NCBI GenBank assembly: GCA_018902385.1
Contig: JABSSW010000042.1
Location: forward strand, 366,500-430,499
DNA from: Physcia stellaris
Taxonomy: Eukaryota > Ascomycota > Lecanoromycetes > Caliciales > Physciaceae
Length of the DNA stretch: 64,000 bases
Direction of reading: 5' to 3'
This document shows positions 47,751-62,349 of the stretch, piece by piece. A program made the translations under genes and the position numbers. Below the pieces are notes generated by a model. The model saw nothing but the letters and a program-made list of their open reading frames with translations. It was not told the DNA's origin and ran no database searches. The stretch's first letter is position 1; each line of letters begins with the position of its first letter.

Positions 47751-48679
47751 GATTTTATTTTGACGATCACGATGCGATTCATGTAATTTTGAAATGCATC
47801 ACGTTGTTTTTTAATTCGTCATTGCATCGTTTTATCGATCATATTTTGTGATTACGAGCATTTCATTTTATCGTCATCAATCATCGCATTTCGTTTCATT
47901 TATTTGAAGTTTGTCAATTGCGACGTATAGCAATTTGCTTTGTTTTTTCTTTTACTTCAGCTCGATAATTTCTGTCTGACTATTGATTTTGCTACAATTA
48001 CAACTACAGTCGATCTTCTAATTTGCTGTCGTCACTACAACACGTCGTTTACATTTTATCACATTTGAATTCAGCAATCATCACGTTGAAATATCACTTT
48101 TTTTTTATTCATTTAGTTTCGTCGAAATCATTCAAATACGAATTGTCAACGAGTTTCACATCAAATTCGACAAATAGTTTTTCAAAAACTGATTCGTCGT
48201 CATTCGAAAACAATTTCACTTTGTCATTCAATTTCGAAAAATACGATTCAACGTTCAATACAGTGACAAATAATCAAAGTCTTTTGTTTTATTTGAAAAA
48301 ATTACACGTCATTTGTCATTTTACAAAGACGTTTTTTTGATTTATCGAATTTTTTTTTATCATCATTTTCGTTTGTCGCATATTCATTTTTCGATAATTT
48401 CATATCAATCTCAATAAAATCATCAATTATTGATACATTTAACACGTCAATTATCATGACGTATCAACTAATTGATTTTACGTTCGTTTTTGTGACATTT
48501 TTTTTGATCAAAACAACATATCAACGTCACGATGATTCAAAAAATTCGAACACGAAATGTTTGATTACAAAACAATTGCTATTGATGCAATTTTTGTTGA
48601 CAAATATTTTGAATCAATGAACATGTTGTTTATCGACGACGTTGCAAACTGATTTGAAAATCATTTTGATGCAATACGT

Positions 48680-49231
48680 TTGTTCAACGATTCAATATTT
48701 ATTCAATTCACAATAATTTCATTCAAATCATTATTGTGTGAACGTTTTTTTAACAAAATCGTCGAAATCATTTTTGTATCATTCGACGTGAAATTGATCG
48801 AATTACGTCAACGTGATGATGAATTTTTAATTGATTATTACAAGCGAATTATCAATTTGATGCAACGAATAAATGTTAAAAATAAATTTGTTTTCGTTGT
48901 TACAATTATTTTTATTTTGTTTGAATTTGTTATGTTGAATATTATATTGCGTGCGTTCATTAAAGACTTGTTGAATTTTGAAATTCGAAAAAAAACTATT
49001 AAAAACATGATTTCGTCAAATCGATCATTACGTACGATATATCAATTAATTGAAAAAATTCGTCGTATCAATATTGAAATCAAAAAGTTTTTTGATGAGA
49101 AATTTAAATACGATGAATTATCATTTTACAAAAATTTAATACAGCGCAATTTATTTCGTCATCAAATAAAAATTTTGTTTACGAAATATCACGTCGTCAA
49201 GTTACAAACACAGAAACAAGAATTTCAATAA
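48680..49231 (+). pseudogene. Outer element gag remnant
   Basis: 183-codon frame with a retrotransposon gag pattern: LRQRDDEFLIDYYKRIINLM, then LRAFIKDLLNFEIRKKTI and SLRTIYQLIEKIRRINIEIK. Such xLRQxxDES(L/V)xxYYxRxxxLM sequences are typical of gypsy gag. Degraded by substitutions rather than frame loss here. Confidence 0.75.
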
Positions 49232-51845
49232 TCAATTTATGAAAATTTCAACATTGTTACAGTTTCGATTCAGTTTCAGATATTTGTGATGAATACATCA
49301 TTATCAATTTCAATTGCTTTTCGTCAATCATTAACTGTTAATTTCAATCGAATCAATGAAACGTCCAAATCGTCACAATCAACACGAAAACAAATTGATA
49401 AATATCAATTTATTGTCAAAAATTTATTTGATCGTATTATTTTTAAAAATTTTTACATCAATGATATTAAGTTATGAATTATGAATAAAAACGATCGATT
49501 ATGCATTAAGTGTGATCATTTGAATCACATATTCAAAAAATGTAATGACGATGTGTTATCGTCGTGAAAACAATCGTATTTACGTGAAATAATGTTCGAT
49601 CAATCAACACAAATAAATTTCGCACAAATTGATTTTGAAAATTTCGATGACAACGTTCGATTTTATGATAATTATTTTATTTTTGATTTTTCAATTACAT
49701 TTTTTGACAAAATTATTTCGTTTACATCAACAATTTTGATGAATGATGTTTTAAACAATTCGATTAATCATTCTATTCACGTCGAAATAATTGATTTGTT
49801 TATGCGTTTACATGTTGATGATGTCAATGCTGTCGATGCATTGTATGACGAAAAATTTGAAATTAACAAGCGTTCACATGTTGAAAAAAACTCGAATCGA
49901 AAAAATCAACATTTAATCAATTTGAACGATTGACATCGATTTTTTTTTTTTTAATCAGCAATTTTTTACACAATCGATAATTGATCAACAATATCAATTT
50001 CAAATTGCTGTCGATTTCAAATTTAAAAAAAACAAAAAAATCAAAAAAAAAGTTCGAATCACAATCAATAATTGACATGTTAAACGACGCATCGAACAAA
50101 TACGATTCAATTATATTAATACGACAAATATTTCAAAACAACAAGATTGATTTAATTTGAATGAATTTCATAACGTGATTTTTCACAATGTGTCGAAAGT
50201 TCAAACGTTTTTGTACACGCGTAATTAAAAAACGTGAATTTAAAAAAATAATTGATCAATCAACACAACAATTCAATTCGATGATATTTCAATATATTTT
50301 TCAATTTATTTCAACATATCAAATGTTTGTTTTTCAAATTTTTCAACAAGTTTTTCAATCAATACAGCAAACGTATGTATTTATGTCGTCGATTCAGTTT
50401 GATCAAAATCAATTTTCACAAATGTTTTCACAATTTGTTAATCAGCAATTTTTCGATACAATTTTCAATGTTACAACATCACAACAAAATGTCGAACGAC
50501 ACACGCGCTTTTTGAATGCTATGATAAAATTCGATAAAATTTTCAAAATATCGTGCATTATAATCAAATCAAATGATACAATCGTTTTGTTGAGCAATCG
50601 TTGCATTCAAACAAATCAAAATTTTGACATGAATGTCATATTTGTTGACATGATACGTCATTTCAATTTTCAATTACATTCGTTTGAAAAAATTGATTTC
50701 AAGAATTTATTTATGCGTACAGTCGATCATAGAAAAATCATATTACATCATTATGTCTGATTACGCGTAAATATTGAAAAAATAATTCGAAACATACGTT
50801 GTTTTGTAATTTCAAAACTATTTCAAATCATGATTTTCGATGAGACAGAACATCTTAATCTAATATTGAAATTATTTTGATTTTATTTCGTGAACGTTTT
50901 AATATTCATTCGTCAATCAAAAATTATGATTGATGACGTGAATCAAAACGAAACAATCAAAATTGTCGTTGAATCGAAATTAATGTTTTGTAATAATCAT
51001 AATTTATTAATGTATTCAAAGTCAATCATGACAACGTTTAACAATAAACAAAAAAGACATTTACAATTTAAAGTCGAAAAAGTCAATTTTTTCGACTCTT
51101 TCGACTCAAATGACAATGATGAAAAAAATGATTTATTTGATATCGAAAACTCAATACATTCATTTTATTCAATGCAACTTTTTCATTAAATTCTCAATAT
51201 GACGTTAAATTGTTTGAACATTCATTTTTTCAATTTAATCAAAATGTTCGTTTCGAGATTCGTGTAATTATTGCGTTTCAACAAATTATTAACTCGAAAT
51301 TCAATATTACATCATTGACATTAATCAAAAAACGTGATGTTATTCGCTTCATTGATCGATTTGATTATTCAATTTCAATTTTCAATGTATTCGACATTTT
51401 TAATTATTTTGTCACGTTCGATAAATTTCGAATGAATTCAAATAAACAAATCAATTCGTTTTCAATTCGATTTATTAATCGATCGTTCATAGATTCTAAC
51501 ATATCAAAAAATGTATTAAAAAAATGAATTGTTTTTGTCGAACTAATTTTAGATTCGTTTATATTTAATGAAACAAATAAACACAAAATGTTGTGTTTGT
51601 TTTATCATTATCGTCATTTTAATGACATTGATTTGACGAATTTATCATGCATCGATTTATTTATTCACAAAATTCGAATCAAGTTTGACACTAAGTCAAT
51701 TAACATTATTATTCAAAAACGTTGATCAATTCATATCGAATGATGATTACGCAAAATCATTATTGATGACATGAAAAATGAAATTTACGAATTTATCGAA
51801 TCAACAAACGATCGTTTGTCACGTTGAAACGTCAAAACTGTTGTA

Positions 51846-52460
51846 ATGAACAAAATCGAAAATTTTACATCAAAAAATGAATTTAAAATGATTTTCGATT
51901 ATTCACGAATGAACGAAAAATTATCAAATAATCATTTCGAATTGTTTAACAAAATTCACGATAATTTGTCAAATTCACGTTATCGTTGTCTATTCGCAAC
52001 AAATTTGAAACACGTTTATTTCATTATATCATTTCATTCGAATGATAAACACTATTTTTTTTTTACAATATTCGATATTGATCAAATGCAATTTATTCGT
52101 ATGCAACAAAATTCGCAATCAATTGATTTTATTATGATTGAATTGACGTATCGTGATTTTGATGCGCTATTTTTTTTCATTAAAAAATTTTCATTGTTAC
52201 ATTCAAATGATTCAGCTAGTCTATCGATGCTTACTTTTTATATAAATGACTTTTTCGATGATTTTGTTAATTTCGAAAAGCAATATGTTTTTTTGAAAAA
52301 ACATTTTTTATTTCGAATCGAATGAGCACGTTTATTATTATCATTCAAAAAATTACAATTGTTTGTTGAAAAAATCAAAACATTAAACGTCATTCATTCT
52401 GTTGATGATTTTGTTCGAATATTGAAAAAACGAATAATCAAAATAATTCGTTGATCAATG
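51846..52460 (+). pseudogene. Outer element reverse transcriptase remnant
   Basis: RT palm motifs are recognisable: FKMIFDYSRMNEKL, LFATNLKHVYFIISFHSND, and FYINDFFDDF, where YIND stands at the YMDD active site (a GG-to-AA change). The reading continues past the stop at 52323 as ARLLLSFKKLQLFVEKIKTL. Confidence 0.8.
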
Positions 52461-53589
52461 TCTAAAAATCAATTCGACGTACGTGACTTTTTAAATATCG
52501 TGAATATCATCAAACGTTGAATCAAGAATTTCGCAAAATTGATTAAATTATTCACACGATTCATTGATAAAGTCGAATGACGTTGACAGAAATTTGAACA
52601 ATTGTTTTTCGAAATGTTACGAATCAAATGTGTTATTAAATCAAACATGCATGACATCAATTTATGTTTGATTGTTCATTTCTACATTGATGTATTTGAC
52701 TTTGCAATTGAATTAATTATAATTCAATTTCAATCAATTGATACAGTGAACATTACTGTTATCAACAACAAAACGATTGAAATATTTATTTTTATGATTC
52801 ATTCGCATTATCATTTATTCGACGAAAATATTTTATTTACAAACGTGAATTGTACGATATTGTCACATTCGTCATTAAATACGATTATTTGTGCAAGCAT
52901 TTTTTTTTGTCAATTGTCATACACACGAATCACAAATCGTTTGTGCATTTTTTGAAAAACGATTTTCATGAAAATATTTATGATCATTGAACAAATCAAT
53001 TACGACGATTTAACATCATCATTCAATACATATTTGATCATCGAAACAAAATAATCGACGTTTTATCAAAAATCTTGTTCGACGTCGATTGTAATAACAA
53101 CAACATTATCAATCAATTACATGAAAAAATCACTAATCGAAATTTTAATTGAATATGAAAAAATGACAAAAAAAAATTCGATGAATTTTTAATTATCTTG
53201 AATTCAACACACAAGTCGAAAGCATTAAAACATGATATCATTGATGATTTGTCAATTTTTTTTTTTACAACAATAACGCATACGAATGTTAATTGACAAA
53301 TTGTTTATAACAAATTTGTTTGATGTGATGCGATATATCGATTTCTTGTTGAACAAAACGAAACATTTACAACGAACACAATAAAGCGATTTTTCGACTA
53401 TCGAATAATAATTGACATTTTATGAATACATCGTCGCGAATACTATTTGTCATGCATATTTGAAATTAAAATACGCGATGTACTTGTCGACGTTCATGAT
53501 AACAATGATCATTGAATTAAAATTGATATCATGATTAAATTACGTGACAAATGTTATTGATCAGATCAAATTCAAAATGTAAAAAAATA

Positions 53590-54060
53590 CATAATCGAAT
53601 GTATCGATTGTGTTAAACATGATTCAATTACTCGATCACAATCATTTAATTCAGTTTTTGTGATTTGTTCGTTTCAATTTTGTGACATGAATTTCATTGA
53701 GTCGCTCGACGAAACTATCAATGATTGTCGATACATATTAATGATTGTGTGCTATTTCAATCGATTCATTGTATTTTTCGTTTGCAAAATCAACAACGTT
53801 GAAAACGTATTGTGATGTTTACGTTTATTTTTCGCAATGTATCGACGATTTTACGTTTTTTATGTGAATTCAAATCAGCATTTCAACAATTCGATATTAC
53901 GAAACTTTTTCGAGACGAGAACACAATTATTGAATACAATTCGTCTGATTCATTCAAATTTACAAACATGATAAAATTATTCAACAAATTTTTTGAAAAA
54001 ATGTTACGCAAAAATCATTTCGACGTGAATTGAAATCATCGCATTTCAATTGTTGCTAAA
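53590..54060 (+). pseudogene. Outer element integrase core remnant
   Basis: Read through stops, the plus strand gives CVKHDSITRSQSF, FIESLDETINDCRYILMIVC, FNRFIVFFVCKINNVENVL and FFAMYRRFYVFYVNSNQHFN. This is the integrase core, with the first Asp lost in the DMNF region and the second at the VNSNQHF (VDSGQHF-like) position changed to Asn. Not functional. Confidence 0.75.
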
Positions 54061-54103
54061 TTTGTGAACAATCGCATCATTGATTATTTTGAAATCAATT
54101 TCA

Positions 54104-54318
54104 TGTGAAATGTCATGCATTGATTGAACTAATACATAATTACACGAGAATTTCTAAGTAGAAAGCAAATACATGAAAATCTGTAAAAACATATGTAAAA
54201 AATTAAATCGCTTGAATGCGTCAAAACGATTTTCGATTTTAACATTCGATATGATAAAATAACAATGTTAACACGATGTTAATTTGTCAAATGTTGAATT
54301 CGATACACGTTCGTCACA
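54104..54318 (-). repeat. 3' LTR of gypsy-2
   Basis: 215 bp, TG..CA ends, partner of 61393-61607. Confidence 0.95.
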
Positions 54319-55781
54319 TTATTTTTCGTTTTTTTTCAATTTCGTTTCGAAACGATTAATTGATTTTTTTCTTTGAACGTTTTGCGCGATGTAAATATGT
54401 TTTTGAATGACGTTGAATTGATTGATCGTCGAAACAAAAAAATAAACGCGAAACGTCGCGAAAAAAATTTCGTCAACGAAATAAATTCGTTTTGATTTCG
54501 AAAACATTCATATGATTATATTTTGAAATAAACAGTTTGAATTTATTAATAAAATCGTCGTGACAATTTTTAATGTATTGATATTTTCGAACATGCGAAA
54601 ATTGATGTGTACATTGCATGCGACAAAACGTGAATGCAATGAATGTTTTGAAAAATAATCAATTCATGTCATTCGTTAAAAACAATTTTGACAAATATTA
54701 ATAAACAAATCATTGAAAATTTGATTTCGCGTATGAACAATTTCGAAAATTTTTGCAATATCAAATTGATATCACGAAACGAACAATTTGATCAAATTGA
54801 TGAAATTTTTGTTATCACGATTAACACGTCGACGTTATCGCATATAAAACAATTGATTCGTACAATGCATTCAACGAAATATGCATATATTAAATTTTTT
54901 GAAAAACAAACATTTTGTACGAATTTTATAAATAATTTCGCGTGTCATTAATAAGCAATTGAAAATTTTGTTGACGAATTTGTAAATGTTCGAATTTTTT
55001 GACAATTTGTTGTTTATTCATATCATTGCATGACATTTTACATTATCATTCATTGTTCAATAAGATTTGACGACAATTTTTGAAAATGTTTTTGACACGA
55101 TTCAATTTTTCATGCGACGTAAATTTTGATTGTAAATAACGCAAAATGACAACGAAACGAATGACAAAAAAAAAAATCATTGACGACAATTTGAAAATGA
55201 ATTGTAACGAATTCGATGACAATTTTTTTGATTCGTCATAAACAATCAAATTCACGATTTAGTCATTTCGCAAAGCAAATTTTGTTGTTTTTGAATTAAT
55301 TTCGTGAAAAACATCGACGATATTTTGAACATTTTGAAATTCATCGTCGTCAACATAATATCAAATGCGATCGTGAAAATCTCAATTCGATCATTTACAA
55401 CGATATTGAAAACGATGATAATAATATCGAAATTGCAATATGTCGTCGATTTTTCATTCGAACGTTTCATTTGCGATAACAAATTTCGAAAAATCGTTGT
55501 GTTGTTTTTTCAATGAATCGTTGAAATTTTTTTAACAATCAAAATGAAAAACTGAATGAATGTGCATGTCATCGAGCAATTCGAACTCGTAAACAATATT
55601 TCGTTTTTAACAACGAAATATGAATTTAATTTTTGTCATTCAGTTTGTCAAATAAACGAATCGTTTTGATGTGACGACGATTTAATCACACATAATTTTT
55701 ATTTCAAAATTGATAAAAAAACGAAATTTGTTGATTCGAACAGTCATTTTTTGTTTCGACATCGACAACATTGATTTTAAT

Positions 55782-55967
55782 TCATTCGATGATACGATTC
55801 ATTTTTTCGACAATGAATTCGTTTTGTTTGATTAATAAACGTTTTTTAATGATTTCGTAATCATTCAAATTTGAATCAAAAATCATTCGAAAATGATAAT
55901 TTTTATTGATGAAAAAAAAAATGAATTCGATAATTGCGAAAACGTTATTGTTGTCAACGAATTTCAT
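55782..55967 (-). pseudogene. gypsy-2 integrase C-terminal core remnant
   Basis: The frame begins MKFVDNNNVFAIIEFIFFFI, matching the LEFAYNNSVHATTGFSPF-type segment at the end of the integrase core, followed by NKNYHFRMIFDSNL (GYHPRM-type). Confidence 0.75.
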
Positions 55968-56603
55968 GATGTCGATTCAATCAATTCAATCGTTTTAACG
56001 ATAATTGCAATATAAACGTAAACGAATTTCAATGTTTTGATTAATTCGTTCGATTTGATCATCGATTTGAAATTGAAACGTCGTGAACAATTTACATTTG
56101 ATTTTTAAACGTTTGCAAAAAACTTTTCAAATGCGATTCACAAATTGATCATTTCGATTCGAAACGATTGAAAAAAATAAATCATGCGTGCGAAATACGT
56201 AATGAAATAATATTATGACGCAAATTTCGATTGTCAATTCGTCATTATCGATCACGTAAAAAACATAATGTCGTTTTTTGATTAATCGATCGATAATAAT
56301 ACAAATAACGTTGTTTTTTTTGAATTCAAATAATTCGATTATAAAATTTATCGAAACATTTATTTATCGTTGATTAAATATTGACAATAATATTAACAAT
56401 TCATAACGATTATCGTGTGAAAATTTAAATCGTTGACATTTGTGACAATTACGAATGTAACGTTTGATAAATAATCGCATATTGAATCAATAATAATAAC
56501 GTTTAATGAATTTTTCAATGCGATTCATGTTTGAATGAACACAAAAAAATTGATCGTGAACATCGCGAATTATTTCAATTATGAAATTTAAACGATTTGA
56601 CAT

Positions 56604-56936
56604 TCATAAATTTTTGTTTTTGAAAAAAACGTCGTTTCGATCGAAACATTTTTGCAAATTTATTTTTTCGTTAATAATTTGCTCATCGATCAAAATTTGA
56701 CGATAATTGATACAATTTTCATTTTTTCGATTGATTTGCATGATTCGTTCGTACAAATCGTTTTGAACGTCAATCGAACATAATTGCAATCGAAAAAACG
56801 ACAACAAAACTTGTTTTTTATAAAATTTTCGTTCGTCGTCATCGACAAAACGAAATTCAAACATTCGAATCAAAACGTTCGTTTTAACATTTTTGACTTC
56901 GAATTGATATTGAATTTTGATGTTGTAATCGATCAA
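56604..56936 (-). pseudogene. gypsy-2 RNase H to integrase spacer
   Basis: The frame begins MIDYNIKIQYQFEVKNVKTN, the conserved end of gypsy RNase H (DYDIxIxYxPGxxNxxADALSR), with G, P and D changed as expected from mutation, then a typical linker. Confidence 0.8.
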
Positions 56937-57412
56937 AATTTCAATTCAACGTATTTGACGAAAAATGAATTATTTGTTTGTCATGAAAATTTTCAAATTT
57001 TTATGATCGATGTAAATTTCGACGAATTCGTTGATGTTTTCAAATTCGAATTTTTAATGTTTCAAACATCGAATAATAGCTAAAAATTCTTTGTCGTATA
57101 TCTCGTAATTGCATTCGACGAAAATCATTTTTTTATTGAAAAAAACAATCGAATGAAAAACTTTTTCGTCGTCGTATTGTGATAAAATTTCATTTAAATA
57201 TCAATTCGAAAAATTTGTTTTTAAAATTGCTTTACAATTGCGATCGTAATGTCGAAAAATTGAAATTTCGATCATTTGTTTTTTCAAAATTTCGAACGTT
57301 TCGTTAACGAAATCGATTCATTCGAAATCGATTTTTTTTTTGATCATTCGAATCAAAAACTTGACGAATTTCGAAAATGTTTTGATGAAACGTCGATAAA
57401 AATTGCAAAAAT

Positions 57413-58690
57413 TTACAAATGTTTGCATTTTTTTGATGCACGTTGAACGAATTCAATCGACAATGTTTTGTATTTTTTAAAATTCATGCGTAAATTTTTC
57501 GTTGATAATATGATTTTTAAAAATGAAATTTTCGTTTTAAAGAATTCGCATTTCTTGATATCGATTTGAAATTCGATTTTTTTTAATTTTTGAAATATTT
57601 GAATGAAATGTCGTTCGTGTTTTTTTCGAATTTTATTATAAATGAAAATATCGTTCAAATACATTTGACAAAAATAATTGATATATTCGAATAACAAATC
57701 GTTCATATAATGTTATCAATTGATTGAATCATTGATTAATTCGAAAAACAATACGTAATATTTGTAAATGCTCAATGAATATATAAAAATTGTAAAATTT
57801 TCGTTTTGTGAATTCATTCGAAATTTGTTGAAAATCGATATAATGTTTAATTTAAACAAAAATTTACAATCGATAATTTTAACGAAAATTTTTTCGATTA
57901 ATGAAATAAAATAATTATTGCGTTTGATTATGACGTTCAATTTTCGATAATTCACACACAAACGAAATTGATTGTTTGATTTGACAACGAATAAAATGAA
58001 CGAAACATAAAATGTTTTGTTTGAATTGATAAATTTTTTTTGAAAATTTTCATGAAAATATTTTTGTAAAATTTCGAATTTTTTAAACGATAAAAAATAA
58101 ATTCGATTTCGAAACAATTGAATCGATTTTTCAATCAATTCGATTTTGTGATCGTAAAATTTGTGAAAAAATAATTTATCGATTTTTTTGAAATTGAATA
58201 CGTTTTCGAATCGCTTAAAAAAATCAAAAATTTTACGTTTCAATTTTTTTACGATTGTTTTCATAATTTTAAACGTTTTTTTTGAATTCATATCGAAATC
58301 GAATTTCGTTTGAATTAAATTTTTTTTGACGTTGTCAATAATTTCATTTAATTTTTTCATGATCAACGAAAACGTTTTGATTTTTTTTTTTTTTTTAAAT
58401 TCGATCAGAAATTGAAAAACGATCGCGTCGATAAAAAAAACATTTAAAAAAATATCGAAATTTAAATCGTTTTCGTATTTTTCATTGTCGAAAATCGTGA
58501 TTTTAAATTGTCGATTAAATCGTCGAATGAATTTTTTGATTAAATTCGATTTTCGAATAGAAAATTTCATAAATGTAAATTGTTGAAATTTTTTTATAAT
58601 TTTAATACGTCGTTTTTTTTTAAAAAATTTGACGAAAAAATATTTTTTATCGATTTTTTCAATAACATATCGAGAATTGAAATTTAACAC
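57413..58690 (-). pseudogene. gypsy-2 reverse transcriptase remnant
   Basis: Two adjacent frames. 57716-58690 holds FHKFYDHKIELIEKSIQLF, LFVVKSNNQFRLCVNYRKLN and KLNIISIFNKFRMN. 57413-57706 continues with INYFCQMYLNDIFIYNKI, where YLND sits at the YxDD active site, and KKCEFFKTKISFLKIILST. Confidence 0.9.
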
Positions 58691-59100
58691 GATTTTCGAA
58701 AAAATTCATCGTTTTCGACGTAATTTTCAATTGTAAATCGAAATAATCGAATTTTGATCGTTTTCGACGATGAACGTTTTTGCAAAATCGTATATTTTTG
58801 AAAATTTATCGATGTTAAAAACTTTTCGAATAACGTGAAAAAAAAAAAAAATATTTTTTGATGAATGTCGTTGTTGAAAAAACGTTTTCAAATTTTTAAA
58901 CGTTTCGAAATGAATACAACAATCAAATTTAAAAATGATTTTATCAATTTGCATGTTCAACATCACGTCGTGCGCGTTCATTCAAAATTTATTCAAAATC
59001 AAAAAATGAACGTTTATTTTCGTGATGAACATAAAAATAAATAATTCAAAATGATTTTGCATTGTGAATGTGAAATAAATAACATGAATAATAAATTTAA

Positions 59101-59349
59101 TCAAACGATCGTCAAATTCGTTGACGTGTTTAAATCATGAAAAATTACAAAATTTATTTGAAATTTTTCACAAATCAATTGCGCAATTTTTTCATCAATG
59201 AAAACAAATTCAATGACATTTGTATTCATTAATGTTTGTACGTTGTGTTCGTATTTATCGAAAATTAATGTACATTGAATAATTAATGAATTGTTTGTGA
59301 ATTTATTAAACGTGTTGAATGTTTTGAACATTGTTGAAATCGACAACAT
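59101..59349 (-). pseudogene. gypsy-2 protease region remnant
   Basis: 82-codon frame in the protease position between gag and RT (LIIQCTLIFDKYEHNVQTLM, NVIEFVFIDEKIAQLICEKF). The pattern fits the fungal gypsy protease segment where D-S/T-G has been mutated; assignment rests mainly on position. Confidence 0.55.
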
Positions 59350-59647
59350 TTTTTTCGCGATTTTGAGAAGATTTAAATTTTTTTCGATTCATGTTCGAAT
59401 GAAAATTTCTCGTTAATTTCGTTGATTTCATCGTTCGTGATAAATTGATTTAATTGAATCGAATTTTTGAACAGAAAGTCGATTATGTTGTGAATTTTCA
59501 AAACGTTTTTTTTTTTACGTAATACTTTTTGAATGTAAAAAACAATCGATTTTGATTTTGAACAATTTTTTGATCAATGATTCGACGTTTCGCATTTGTA
59601 ACAATTTGACGACATTTTTTTTTTAATTTGAAAATTTTTAAACGCGA

Positions 59648-60145
59648 TCAGTTTCGAGACGAAAAATTTTTAAAAATTGACGAAATGAAAACACGAATAA
59701 AAAATTTGACGTTAATTTTTTTATCAATTGTTTGATTAATTCGAATGAATGTTTCAAATTTAACGATTTGATAATTTTTCAAATTGTAAAATTTTTGATT
59801 CATCGTTTCGATCAATTTTTTCAACGAATTGATATCGTTGAATTTTTCATTGTTGACGATAATTCGTTGAAAAACAAATGTTAATTTTTCGCGAAATTCA
59901 TCAATCAAAATCTGTTGAAAATAATTGAATAATTGATTAAATAAAAATACGAATTTCGAAAAAAATTTCGAAAAGCGTTGATTGATATTCATTTTGAAAT
60001 TTTTGAATTTATTTCGCACGATACGATCGATGTTTTTTTCGACAAAAATTGTAATTAATAAAATAAACATTTCGTCGATCGTTTTGAAAAACAAAAAATT
60101 ATGTTTGCGTCGAACAAAAACATGATCGCGAACGATTTCATTCAA
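59648..60145 (-). pseudogene. gypsy-2 gag remnant
   Basis: 165-codon frame in gag position next to the 5' LTR, with MNINQRFSKFFSKFVFLFNQ and LKKLIETMNQKFYNLKNY segments of the gag capsid type. Confidence 0.65.
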
Positions 60146-61392
60146 TCATAAAAACACGATCAAAATTTTCATTTGATTCGTTGAATAATAATCATTGTTG
60201 ATAATGAATTTGTCACGAATCAATTATTTTCAAATTTCATATGATAATTTCGAAATGTTTTGTGAAAATTTGAAAAAATTCGAAATTTTAACATTACGTT
60301 TTTTATTTTTTGTAACGTTTGTATTTGAAAATAAAACGAAAACGATAATATCGATTCTTTTCAAATTAATTTAAAAAATGACGTTTTCGATCGTGAATTG
60401 AAAATTTTCGATAAAAAAATCGTTATTTTTAAATTTAAAATCGATTTGTTGATTTCAAATGATTTGAATCGTATTGACAAATTTATTGTAATTATCGACA
60501 TGTTCGTTTCATTGAACAATGCAAATTACGTCGATATTTTTATCGACGCGTAATTTTTCGAAAATTTTAAAAATTGATGTCGAATCATGACGAACTCAAT
60601 TGATCAATTGTGTCTCAATACAAATGTTGAAAAAATTTTCACAATCGTTTTTTTCTATCGAAAATTGATGAACGTTCTCGAAATGACAACAAAAAATGTT
60701 CGAATTCAAAAACAAAACAATGAAATCAAATAATTTTGTTTTGATTTAAAACAACAATACGATCGATTTGAATAATACGTTTGTCTCATGAATGCAAATA
60801 TGTTGAATGACATAATTGTTTGTAAGAAAAAAAAATTTAATTTGCAAAAAAAAATCGAAATCGAAAAGCGTTTGCAATAAGAAATAAAAAAATCATTATT
60901 TGATCATTATCAGTTGCGAAAAGCAACGAATGATATGTAACGTGTTGTTTAAAAATGTGATAAACAAAATGAATAATTGATATTTGATTCGTGATGTTTC
61001 GTTATTGATGTTGATTTTTGATGAAATCGAACGTCGTTTACATAATTTGTCGTTTTCGTTCAATGATCGAAAATAATGTCAATTCGTCGTTTCGATTTGT
61101 AACGTACAATTTCGTTGTCGTTTTGCTAAAATATCGAAATGATTTTTTCGTGAAAATTTACATTCGAAATCGTTGTTTTTTAAAAAATAATTTGCGTGAA
61201 ATAGAATTTCGATGTTTTCATTCGAATCGTTTGAATTTTTGATTTTACGTGAACAAAACTTTCTCGTTTTCGTTGCACGTTTAGAATTTAATTGTTGACG
61301 TTTTAAATTTTCGCGTTTGATTGAAATTTTGTTTATTGAATAAATTGTCGTATTTCGAACAACTTGAAAAAATTAAAATGATTTAAAAATAA

Positions 61393-61607
61393 TGTGAAAT
61401 GTCATGCATTGATTGAACTAATACATAATTACACGAGAATTTTTAAGTAAAAAGCAAATACATGAAAATTTGTAAAAACATATGTAAAAAATTAAATCGT
61501 TTGAATGCGTCAAAACGATTTTCGATTCTAACATTCGATGTGATAAAATAACGATGTTAACACGATGTTAATTTGTCAAATGTTGAATTCGATGCACGTT
61601 CGTCACA
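61393..61607 (-). repeat. 5' LTR of gypsy-2
   Basis: 215 bp, followed by TTTCA target duplication. Confidence 0.95.
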
Positions 61608-62349
61608 TTTCATTGACATCAATTTTGAAATAATATCGAAAGTTTCAATTATCATTTCAATTTTATTAAATTTTTCAGAACGTGAAATCAAAATTTGACA
61701 CGATAAATTAATTACATCAATCACGCATGTTAGTCACGTTAAAAATTATTTTCAATATCGAACAAAATTACACGATATCGTTCGAAAAATCACACGTCGT
61801 CGACGTGAAATTGAAACACGTCGTTACAACAAAAAGATTAAACAAATAATTCATCAAATAAACAATTTGATCATGTTATATCAAAAAATTTTTGACAAAT
61901 TACAATCTCGTTGACGCGAATCATTTCAAATTATCGATTATGAAAATATTCATGAATTTTCGTTCACATTACGTCAATCAATTACAAAGCGTGACATACG
62001 TGATACATTTCATTAAAAAATCATCTAAAGACGTTTATATCGCGAATTGATTACTTATCGAACAGCATTTTTGATCAATATGAATCGAATCAAACTGTAC
62101 ATCGATCACGTAAACAGCGACGCAAGACTTAAAAAGAAAAAAATAAATGAATGATGTTAAAAGTTAATCGTAAAAGTCAACAGAAATAATTAACATGAAA
62201 TAATCAGTATGCTAAACAAAATGTTTGTTTTGATTTGATATATTATTCGAGCAAAAATTATATCACAAATTAAATGTTGTTTTGATCGCTGAAACTCTTG
62301 TTTGTTATATGAAAAAAAAAAAGACAAAAATTAAACTAGTAAAAATGAA

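Larger units (their letters stand above)
54104..61607 (-). mobile_element. Complete but decayed Ty3/gypsy LTR retrotransposon (gypsy-2), nested
   Basis: LTRs 54104-54318 and 61393-61607 (215 bp each) start TGTGAAATG and end GTTCGTCACA. A perfect target duplication TTTCA lies at 54099-54103 and 61608-61612. Length 7,504 bp. Minus-strand remnants run gag, protease, RT, RNase H spacer, integrase. The two LTRs differ at eight sites, all transitions. It inserted into the outer element, so it is the younger of the two. Confidence 0.95.
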
